DNA of 64,000 bases from Patiria pectinifera (taxonomy: Eukaryota > Echinodermata > Asteroidea > Valvatida > Asterinidae). Under the pieces are notes generated by a model. That model was not told where the DNA came from, made no database searches, and worked only from the letters and a program-made list of their open reading frames with translations. The stretch spans positions 13,478,699 to 13,542,698 of the forward strand of contig CM057133.1 in NCBI GenBank assembly GCA_029964075.1, in the 5' to 3' direction. Numbering within the stretch: position 1 is the stretch's first letter; the number at the start of each line of letters is the position of its first letter. A program made the position numbers and the translations under genes. Shown here piece after piece: positions 12,701-21,500 of this stretch.

Positions 12701-14521
12701 AGGATTTATTTCCAATCAATCCTGATGAGGTAGATCAAGGGTCTACAGGATGGAAAAGCAACCATCAGTTGTGGCAACACTAGTCTTGGTTCAAACCAAA
12801 GCATCTGCAAAAGCAGTTTTATTGGGGGAGGTTCATTAACGATGTTGTCAAGTTATTTCCAGCAACCCCTCTGTAACTTCTGGAGATCTTCAAGTTACTT
12901 TGGGATTTACTGTGTTGGGCCTTGTGCACATGCCCCAACCCCCTACCAAAATTGCTGTTTTGGTCCCCCTCCCCTAACGAAATGTTGTTTTGGTTATCTC
13001 CCCCCCCCCCCCACCAAAAAATTGTGTGGTTACTACGGCGGAGCCATGGAGCTAGCAACACAGGTTTAGGACATTGATCAAACCATGGAGCTATAAAACA
13101 CAAACCATAAATGATCAAACCAAGAGTGGTTGTTTACCACACATAAAAAAGCACCAGAAACCCTTCATGGGAAGTCCCGCATCTGGACTTATGAACTGAC
13201 CAGGTGGGAAGCATCTCATGTAGGGAGCGACAACTTCCTGAAGTAGTGGATTTATAGGCCATCAAAGAAAATGGGCCCAAAAGTGAGGTTGCATGTTACA
13301 CTTCTATGCCTGATGGCTTTCCCTGTTATTTATGGTAATGCACTTTTGTTCTAAGACTAAAGGCTCTTCTCCAAAGTGAACAATTACAGCTTTCACCACT
13401 TTCTGTTAACCCTCTCAACACTGAGCACAAGGTCAGACCATAGGTGCTGCTGAATGTCTAGATGGGCCTTTCATAGTATCCTAGAAAATCTGTTTATTTT
13501 GCTGCCTCCTCTACAATGTTTTAGGATCTCTTAAGCTTTACCAAATTAAACTGTAGTTCAATTTGTGGTATTTTATATGGTTAAGCTAATATTAATAAAT
13601 AGTGACATTGTAAGTTTTTTTTTTCATATGATCTGAACCAATTTTTACTGATATTCTTAACTTGTGAGTTGAGTTTTCAAACTAATACTTTTACCTCCGC
13701 ACTAACAAGTGATATACATGTAGTGTATTCTTCCTATTTTATCGACTTAGTGCGACCTGGAATAAGACAACTTGGAGACATACGTCTTTGTGAACATCAT
13801 TTTTAAGAATAGGGAAAAGTGGTGGTTGTTGACACTATGTTTGAAAGTGGGGTAGGGGGTTGTTACAGAACATCCTTAAACAATTTTGTTTTGTTTAACT
13901 CACCCATGGATGTACTTGCTGGCCCATTAGCCTGTCCACATCCCTCTCCTTCCTCTCTGCCCTGTTCCACTCCACCTGCCCCACCCTTCCACGCCCAGAC
14001 TGCCACGCCCAACCTGCCACGCCCTGATGTATCTTCTGCCTCCAGAAATGACTTCATTTGGAACGACTTTTTCTGATGTCAGTTCCAATAGGTTTGTCAC
14101 ACTCAATGTCCTGAAGAAATTATAGCCATACATGGGCATCACTAATTTTTCCCTGCATGCAGTGACTTAAGTAGTTACAGCCATCAGAAAGCGATAGGCC
14201 TAACAAACAGTAACAATACATGTCATAAAAAGTCAAATTTAGCAGGGAAAATATTGAAGCATTTACTGAGAAAACACTTGGAATTTTTCAGACCATACGG
14301 TTTATGCACAGGGAGTGAGTGATGATGTCCCGGTATGGAATACAAATTTATAAACAATGTTGGTTCTTAAAAAGATTGTGTCGCTCCAAATTGACATTTG
14401 CAACCTCATACAATCTTCTCTTAATTGTACTGACCCTCATGTTTTAAATTTTGAACAGTATTTCGGGAGAAAATGCGACTTTCTTACCTGATATTCCAGT
14501 TGCAATTTTGCAAATCGACAT
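550..14521 (-). CDS. Unrecognised small gene, 7-exon model, 227 residues
   Basis: Minus strand, tandem with and downstream of PLCE1. The model sums to 684 nt (227 codons plus stop) with every junction in frame: 14488-14521, 11112-11148, 4435-4473, 4224-4307, 1564-1777, 756-874, 550-706. The last three exons have good splice sites, and the stop is followed by AATAAA, so the 3' end is secure. The first exon has a strong donor. The three middle exons are short and were chosen because sites and phase fit. The body is rich in Leu/Ile/Val helices (LDLFDALLIAVCLRCF, FVLEIVCQKIWVLYV, RIIVLLIHLPKIQCLDVIVL) with scattered charged residues, more like a helical-repeat bundle than a membrane protein, though the hydrophobic stretches leave that open. 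The tail is polar and Ser/Gln-rich. I do not recognise the family and assign no function. Confidence 0.6.
756..874 (-). CDS. Small gene, exon 6
   Basis: 119 nt, phase 0 in, phase 2 out. Acceptor tctcattttgttttag is strong, donor CAG|GTGTCA fair. It encodes RIIVLLIHLPKIQCLDVIVL and WTANIFDIFHTSDEEVKN. Phase agrees with the exons on both sides. A small foldback element (1013-1248) sits in the intron upstream. Confidence 0.72.
1013..1248. mobile_element. Small foldback / MITE
   Basis: Inverted ends gggtcattctataaattt and aaatttatagaatgaccc, with inner inverted blocks gtccctgtta / taacagggac. Related arms recur at about 46335-46862 (taacagggacag ... tttatagaatgacct). Confidence 0.7.
1564..1777 (-). 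CDS. Small gene, exon 5 (helical body)
   Basis: 214 nt, phase 2 in, phase 0 out, the only open frame across the interval. Strong acceptor (aactgttgtatttgacag) and perfect donor (TTT|GTAAGT). It encodes LDLFDALLIAVCLRCFIEND, then KTVSLKYILKRCNVGQFVLE and IVCQKIWVLYVSNSNEERTD. Amphipathic helices, no recognised motif. Confidence 0.78.
2395..3110 (+). repeat. Minisatellite, about 107-127 bp unit, 7 copies
   Basis: The block agtcactaatcatcactggg recurs at about 2420, 2547, 2667, 2774, 2882, 2991 and 3093, each followed by a gggcccaggctcctccatgg block and a gtacatgtacat tract of variable length. Adjacent copies tend to alternate gcaccgcctccct and gcaaggccttcct, suggesting an older two-unit repeat. 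Confidence 0.9.
4018..4150 (+). repeat. Tandem repeat, about 35 bp unit, 4 copies
   Basis: Unit tttggggcagtacagggagt plus aacaggcaggg(t/c), at steps of 34-35 bp. Next to candidate exon 4 of the small gene. Confidence 0.85.
4224..4307 (-). CDS. Small gene, candidate exon 4
   Basis: 84 nt, phase 2 both sides, encoding IQENCQTFTMLRKDHVPTYT then YTRSRQF. Acceptor cattcctgcag is strong; the donor GT|GTATGA is moderate. The join into the next exon reads RSRQFV|LDLFDALL, a smooth continuation. Confidence 0.5.
4435..4473 (-). CDS. Small gene, candidate exon 3
   Basis: 39 nt, phase 2 both sides, encoding NLSVAETMLVSD. Acceptor gattttcgacgtcag, donor CAG|GTAGTA. It connects in frame to the 4.2 kb exon. 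Confidence 0.4.
5119..5305 (+). mobile_element. Probable degraded tRNA-like SINE
   Basis: gagctcggtggtttaagtgg followed about 45 bp later by gtgggtttgaatccaac (A-box and B-box-like spacing). The tail has no clear match in the window. Confidence 0.4.
5838..5900 (+). repeat. Short tandem repeat ATCGATTG
   Basis: About five 8-bp units (gattgatcgattgatc...) that decay into tgtattga units. Confidence 0.85.
5961..6075 (+). promoter_or_regulatory. CCAAT - CRE - TATA arrangement
   Basis: ccaatcgg at 5961, tgacgtca at 5988 and tatata at 6069, spaced as in a core promoter reading rightward. No open frame or splice pair downstream supports a gene, so it is only a pattern. Confidence 0.25.
6828..6975 (+). 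repeat. ACGAGT/ACAAGT hexamer-like simple repeat
   Basis: Degenerate runs of gagtacgagtac and gtacaagtac. Similar patches occur at 7405-7510, 41605-41755, 41985-42050, 45510-45612 and 45935-45990. Confidence 0.8.
10370..11060. repeat. Repeat also present inverted at 15595-16135
   Basis: aatttgccacaaatatggac then atgttgagcgacgta at about 10748 is mirrored at about 15900 (cgtcactcgacatgtcctta). Both copies end near a ...gcccaagcct... block. Non-coding, Ser/Lys-codon-like low complexity in the middle. Confidence 0.65.
11112..11148 (-). CDS. Small gene, candidate exon 2
   Basis: 37 nt, phase 1 in, phase 2 out, encoding HHRGLLNKINC. Acceptor gtttgtttgtggtacag, donor CAG|GTGAAA. Very short, so a chance match is possible. 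Confidence 0.3.
14488..14521 (-). CDS. Small gene, candidate first coding exon
   Basis: An excellent donor (TATCAG|GTAAGA) ends a GC-richer stretch. The frame chosen starts at ATG 14519-14521 (MSICKIATGIS) and leaves phase 1, which fits the next candidate exon. Another ATG at 14569-14571 opens a different frame (MHLSSSRRGSFW) leaving phase 0. A third open reading passes upstream of 14521 with no earlier ATG. The choice of start is therefore unsure. Confidence 0.45.
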
Positions 14522-14639
14522 GGAATCGACACAGTCCAGAATGATCCACGACGCGATGATGACAGGTGCATGTGTTGGATGGACTAGACTTGCTGCATGG
14601 TCGCCGGCCGTCGTCGGTGTTTTTTTTTACTAAATCTAC

Positions 14640-17600
14640 GTGCACATTATTATGGTGTTCTAAAAAGTACCAGTTCCGACCGTGATTTTATTTCCACGGC
14701 GTTTGAAACAATGTATGGGGGATAAAAAAAAAACACCACGATGTATACAAAATAAATCACAACGTTTGAGAACACACCTGAGACGGCAAGTTGTCCATTT
14801 TAGAGCACCGACGAGCAGGGATTGTGCATGCAGAAAAAAAAACTATAGGATAAAAATGATCTTGCAAAATAGAATCAAGCAAAAGAAGATTTTAAAAAAG
14901 TGCCCAAAAAATCTCTAGGAAGCAAAAAAATCCCAAGTTTGGGAAAAAATCCCAAGATCAGAAAAAAGTATCAGGAAAAACGTCCCACTACCGCATCGGA
15001 AAGTAGTCGCAATTTTTTTTATCACACAACTACCACAACAAAACAAGAACTCTGACACCACATACCTGAAATGGCAAAATTTAAACTTTTATTATTTTAT
15101 GATTTGAAAACAATACCATTACAATAACTGACGTGATTCATAAATGTTCATCATCAAGATACAATTTCCACTGATCGATTCCAGTTACATCCCACAAAGA
15201 ATTCATGTACAATATACAGATGTGTCATTTCCACAGCATAGTTACATAAGGCTTTGTTATTTACAGGTTAAGGTTCATTATACAATGAATGTCTGTGGAT
15301 CTTTTTTTCTGGCAAACTAGACAAGCAGCCCTTTACATTCAGCAAGTTGTTACTTTTATTACATCCAGAAGATTTTTTTTCTCGCTGCCTTTACTTTAGC
15401 TAATTTTAAGTCTATTTTATGAAAAAGCCTGGTTGCCTTCTCAATAACTTCTAGGCAAAATCTCTCTTAAAAATCAAAGTCTCACACAGAACGTTTCTGG
15501 TACAAAAAATAATTAACAGGTTATTTTCAGCCGTCTTCCGAGTTAACAAAGTCCACAATCTTCATTATTACAGGAGGCTAAATCCACTTGAACACTACAA
15601 CATTCTAGATGTCCATTCTAAAAACGATTTTTCGTTTTTCAAGCAATACATGTTTCCCCAGCTCTGAGAGAGAATTTGACTGAACAAAAATTCAAGATTT
15701 TGATGATTTTGATGATGCCTAGCAAATTCAAACTCGAACGTGTCTACCTTAACGAAAGTTGATGCCAGTTCCATGTCCGAATTGAATAGAATAATTTCAA
15801 AGTTGGAATCGGGCTTGTTATTCCACTTTGTTGAGGAATCGATTTGGAATAGTAACAATTCAGTTCTCCTAACAATAGTTTCCAGACACTTTTTTTGTCA
15901 GCAAATTGTACGTCACTCGACATGTCCTTATTTGTGGCAAATTATCATTTTTACAAGATATATCTCTTTTTTTAATGACAATGTATAAACTGTTGTTCAG
16001 TAGTGAAATTGTTGAGGTCTTTCTTCATGGCTATTTTTGATGGATAGAAATGGATTCGATTCCAAATGGAATCGTGACTCCTGTATGGAATCGGAATCAA
16101 ATAAAAAATTTCAGAATCGCCCAAGCCTACTGAAAACATGGGCAGAGAAGAAAACACTTAGTTTTGCGTGAAAATTAACAATTAAGTGCATTTTTTAAAT
16201 ACAGTTGGGTGTGGTTATTTATCATCTGTGTTCTTGTTTGACTTGCTGCAAAAAAAACCCCAAAACACATATTTGTCATTTCACTGGAGCAGTCTACTTG
16301 TCCAATTTACATAATAATTCTAAAAGACTAAGCTTTAACTTTAAGATAGCAAACTTGTTCAAGCTTATTTGGATTAAAGATCGTACTGGCATTAAATAGG
16401 CCCAAATAGGCCCATGGAATTACTCCGTCTGACTTGATTTCATTTCGAAAAAATCAAGAAAAGTAGGCGATTTCCAATGATCAGTCAATTGACTGGTTCT
16501 TGGAAATGCAATGGACACAATTGGGTTTTTTTCAGTGTTTTCTCAAAAAGTGTAATATCCACTGAGCTGAAACTTCAACAGGTGAGATTTTGAACCTTCT
16601 TCTTTGGATTTCGAGTGGTGTTATCATTGCAAAGGAACAAAATGCATGCAACGCAAATGATCCTATATGCCTTTTAAGGATAAACCATCAAAGAACAGCA
16701 GTAATTGACAAAGTACGTATGAGGTTACGTACATCATCTTGGAAAGGCTTCGATGCAGTACAACATGTCAAAACCCAACAACCGCTGAATCTAAATGTTC
16801 TAACACCTGATTCACATTTTCGCTAAAAACATACAGATTGCGTCCATTCATCAAGTTACGCACCGAGCTTTCAGACATTATACGGTGTCACATTTTTGGT
16901 ATATATCTACTCATTGCACTACTGGTATATGTATTTCAAACAAATGCTACCAAAAAAAAATCATAAATAATACATTGTGTTATACAAATCTCTGTAACCA
17001 CCAATTTTGCATTGGTAATAGAATATTTATTGCAAAGTATTACTTACAAAAAAAATAAGTAAATTCAAATCTTAAAAAACTTGTAGCTTAGCACAACACT
17101 GTGGAATTGCAACAGCAAATAAACTTGATTGTAAATCCCTCGTAAAAATAAGTTTGTCGCTTTTCCATAAAAAGTAAGCTGGTTTCAACTCTGCTTATAA
17201 AATGTTACCTAGCCAGATTCATTGCTATATGAGAATTAAAAAACTGGTACAAAAAGCAACAATGGGTAAAATTGCTGATGTAATGAACATACATCACAGC
17301 TTGTAGTAAAATCGCTTAGTAGTAAAAATATATATCCTAAGAGATGCTTTGAAGCTTTCAAGGTTAAACAGCCTTGTGAGTTATAAACTTAATATTTGTC
17401 CGGTGAAAAAAAGGAAATCGTATTCCAAATGCATCTATTCATAACAGAAAAGAACTCTAAATGTTTCAAAGAAGCTTACACTTAACTATGCAACAAAGCA
17501 ACATGTTGGGATGTGTTAGCATTCTGGGATAAGCATGTATTGGACTGTTTCAAACATTATTCAGGTTCCTCTTTCAATATGAATGATCTCTATCAGCCAG

Positions 17601-17970
17601 CACTTCAGCTAAAAAAAAACAACACTTCTGTAATGTCATGTAGTAGTTAAGACCTTTAAAAGACTTGGGCTTTTTCCAAATTATTTGAATTTTCAGAAAC
17701 AACAAAATGTCTGAGGACAACGTACCGGTGCCATTATTTGATGCAAGTGCAGTGATTTTTGTGTCAACCTCTGTTAAAAAAAGTGGCTTTTAAAGAAAAG
17801 GTCTCAATGACACCCTTTTTGAGACCCAGATTACCAATGAATTCCTTTTTTTCATAGATGTAAAATGTACTTTAACCTTAAAACAACCAAACTGTTTCAT
17901 AAGTTCAAAGCAAAAAAAAAAAGCATTGAGAGTCTTTCCCCACTCTCGCATTAGACTTGACTCAAATTAA
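14640..17970. other. Intergenic DNA between PLCE1 and the small gene
   Basis: About 3.3 kb, AT-rich, with the inverted repeat copy (15595-16135) and the second dispersed family (16355-16620). No splice-bounded open frame. The promoter of the small gene should lie at its left edge; no clear TATA box is seen on the minus strand. Confidence 0.5.
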
Positions 17971-17975
17971 GTGGG

Positions 17976-18290
17976 TGGCATGGGTGGTGCGGTGCGTTAA
18001 ATGCTTGCTTCTCACTGCGGTGGCCCGGGTTCGATTCCCGACTCGGACCATATGTGAGTACAATTGTTCGCTGATTCGTTCCTGTGCCACGAGGGTTTTT
18101 CTCCGGGATCTCCGGTTTTCCTACCTCTGCAAAAAAATCAACATTTTCGATCTCTGGATGTGCTCCATGTTAAGACGTGGGTCACAAGGCGGCTGCTTAA
18201 GGCGCCTTTACATGCCTTCAGCGCGGCCACATTATATCTGCGTCCTTCACAATTCAGCTTCTGCTGCGAGTGAGCATGATTAGCCCCCAA
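17976..18290 (+). mobile_element. tRNA-derived SINE
   Basis: The head resembles a tRNA (ggtgcggtgcgttaaatgc, then B box gggttcgattccc at about 18027) and the body has the ttctccgggatctccggttt block common in animal SINE tails. It abuts the PLCE1 poly(A) signal. Confidence 0.75.
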
Positions 18291-18295
18291 ATTTC

Positions 18296-18301
18296 TTTAT
18301 T
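18296..18301 (-). terminator. PLCE1 poly(A) signal AATAAA
   Basis: AATAAA on the minus strand, 64 nt after the PLCE1 stop. A tRNA-derived SINE begins almost at once downstream (18290 and below), so the 3'UTR would be short or would end in SINE sequence. Confidence 0.6.
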
Positions 18302-18364
18302 TACCAAAAAATTGCATGAGGTCTTGAACAAAGGTCTGTACTACATGCCAGTGTTCTCTTGACT

Positions 18365-18543
18365 CTATGAGCTCTCTGTCTTCCATCGTTTGAGCTTGCC
18401 CACCAGATTGCTCCTGGAGGACAGTAGCTTGCTCTTGGAGGAGCGGGACGAACTCTTGTCCGCCTCCTCCATCTTCTCAAACTCCGCCTTGAAATCTTCG
18501 GCCTTGAAGTCTCGCGGGAGAGTGGAGGACTTCTTGGCTGCAC
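18365..18543 (-). CDS. PLCE1: PLCE1 last exon with stop codon
   Basis: Phase 1 in. It encodes [20 protein letters not shown] and ends [18 protein letters not shown] followed by TAG at 18365-18367. Acceptor ctcattcgtag. The ending -KTESS is not an obvious class I PDZ ligand. A poly(A) signal lies 64 nt downstream. Confidence 0.92.
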
Positions 18544-21500
18544 CTACGAATGAGGTACAGGTAAAATTAATCCCCCAGATTCTCGGTTCCAAATCTCAAG
18601 ACGATTTCTGCCTTCAGAAAAAAATTTAAGACTTATGCGAAGATACCATGCCCCAGTTTGATAGTCAGCTGGTAGCAATATTATCATTCGCAGTCATCTC
18701 CTCAGTGAGTGTAATTCTTAATATCACAAATGAATCAAAACATACCAAACTTCCCAATCCACCCGTTCGTGATTTCAACCAAATCTGGATACTTTAAAGC
18801 TACAGTCCATCATTTGTAATTTGTGCATTTTGTTCGTTTGAAGCAACAAAAGAGTTCAAAATCTAATGAAGGATACTGAGCAACTAACCTGATGAAGTTT
18901 CAGCTAAGCTTCAGCTGTACATTGCGAGAAAAACAGCATTCTAAGATCTCAATTTCAAATCAAAAGTTACTGAATCATGTTTTGAATTGTTTTGAATTGC
19001 AGCTATACGCGACCTCGCGCACTGATCCGACGAATTATAACAACAGCGCGCGCGTGTGCGTTGTTCCAATACTTGTGCGCGCTGCGCTGAATAACAAAAC
19101 GAACTACTAATTTAAATTTTCCTACGGTGCTTCTTAAGAATCACCGTTGGAAATGCCTTCTTTCGTTGATTACTTCAAAATGACAGCTTCCCAGAAAGGA
19201 TAATTTCACAGGGAGTTTAGTTCCCTTACTATCTTTCAACCAAGTTTGTTTTTCAACAATAATTACGCCAGTTACTTTTCGGATGGCTGCAAATGATGGA
19301 CTCTAGCTTTAAAGGCTTCAATAAAACACAACAAGCTTACATGAGGACTTCACCTTGTGCATCATGGGATAAAGTCAACATCCATTTGTAGTCTTTGTCA
19401 AATGGTTTTCGTTTCGTAAAGTTTGCCATTTTATTTATATTTTACATTGACTCAAGTTAAGATGGAACTTTTCCTGCATGTTTGTAGCCTTGGTAGGAAC
19501 TCAACCCCTAAGTTGGAAAGTGCCCCATTCAGCATTTGGAAGCGCAATGGAAACAGAATCCCCTCTATTTCTAAGTAAGTTGAGCAGTTCACAATTAATC
19601 CTTTTTTTGCTCTAGCTTACTAGATATGCTGAGTAGCGAGCCGTCTCTCTCCTTCGATTCTTTGCCAGCTTTTCTGTTCTTCATGCTGGTCAGGCGTTTG
19701 AAGCCGGACTTCTTGCCGCTGCCTCCGACTACGCTGCTCACGGCTGCCTTGACGTTGGGCAGGTACTGAGACACAGCAGACTACAGAGGCATAACAAAAT
19801 TACACCAAGAAACACATTCTAAATTATCATCGGGTTCAACTAGAATTAAAAGGGATGCAAGAGGACTCTGACACTTGTGCCTGAAATTTGAGGTATAAAG
19901 CAAAATTCGAGCTCGCCTTGTTTTTAAGAACGTGAGCAGCGTGGCGTGAGCATGAAACAAACGCAGTAAAAGCTTCTAATTCTGGTCGGCAGGTTCCACT
20001 ATACTTGACCTACAAATTACTCATTATCACCTATAGAGCCATAATGCACACAAAAGCAAAGGGTTCCCAGCATTTCACGAAAAACAAAATTCCCTGATAT
20101 TACCATGAGAAGTTTCCATGATTCCATGAGAAACACTTTTACTTTAACAAGGTTACTGGGAAGTCAAGAGGTGGTTGCAGCAAAGCAACTAAGATACGGA
20201 TAATATAAAGGCAACTTGTTGACAAGCGATGGCCTCCTTTCATCCCTTATAGTTGTCCTTCCCTTCTTGGTCACTGTCAAGCTCCTTGAGTTTTCCCAGA
20301 TTTTTGTAGGTTTTCCCGGACTGGAAAAATGGAAACTCTTTCCCCAAGGTTTTTCCTGATTTCCAAAGTGGCTGGGAAGCCTGAAGCCAATAGTGCTCAG
20401 TATAAGATGGCCATGTACCGGTACCTCATCTCTCTCCCTCAGGGTGAACCTGCCGGGTGTCTTCCACTGATTCTGCACATCAAAGACCCTCTCCGTGTCC
20501 TCCAGGACGCGGCTGGTCACCTTCTCCTGGATGTCCTTCTTCTCCGAGCCCTTCCAGTCCTTGTAGACCTCTTCCGTCAGGACGTAGTTGCTGGGGTCTG
20601 CGTCCAGCCGGTGGGCTTTGGCCATCGCCTGAAATTGTGAGCAAAAGTACACGGAAAAGACTTAAAGAGTCAGAAATGTAATTCTGCAATCAATGGTCCT
20701 ACAAGTAATCATAAGTAATCACAAGTCATCAAAAGTCATCATAAGTAATCACAAGTAATCACAAGTCATCATAAGTAATCACAAGTCATCACAAGTCATT
20801 ATAAGTAATCACAAGTCATCACAAGTCATCACAAGTCATCACAAGTCATCACAAGTCATTATAAGTAATCACAAATCATCACAATTCATCACAAGTCATC
20901 ACAAGCCATCACAAGTCATCACAGGTAATCACAACCGGTGTCGTAGGCAAGGGGGGACCTAGGGGGCACGAGTTCCCCCAGGTGTCCCTCACACACACAC
21001 AAAAATGTGCCCATAGCCCACGAAGTGTCTTTTTTATAGTAAACTAACCAAAAGGGAGAATGTAGATGAATAGTAAATTGATGTTAATTCCCTTCACCCT
21101 ACCAATTTATGGAATAATTATGAATACCGAAATAAGAAAAAGGGAAAAGAGCGCCCCCTAGTGTCAACTGAGGTCCAACCCCCAACCCCCACCGAGCTCA
21201 AATTCCTATAAAAAAAACATCAGATTATCAAAGTTTAAAGCACATTTTATTACCTGAGCTATGATATCCTGTGCTGTGCTGGCGACCAGCGCTCTGAAAA
21301 CAGTGTAGGGTTGCTCCTGGGACACGTTGTAAACCCAAACCAGAAAGGTCTTTTCGGCGCTGCTTGCGTCCAGGGCTGCGCATTCATCTGAGCGGTGTCT
21401 CTGTAGTCACACAAAAAGATTATTCAACATGAGTCAAATGACTGAGAAGTAAGATGCCCTTTGACACCTAGATGAGAATGGCAATTAGACCACCAGATTC

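Noticed and set aside
13819..14142. Pro-rich open frames on both strands
   Set aside because: Driven by a CCACGCCC-type low-complexity tract; no splice sites or family match.
20699..20935. Possible CRISPR-like repeat array
   Set aside because: Pure 10-bp tandem units with no spacers, in an animal genome intron.
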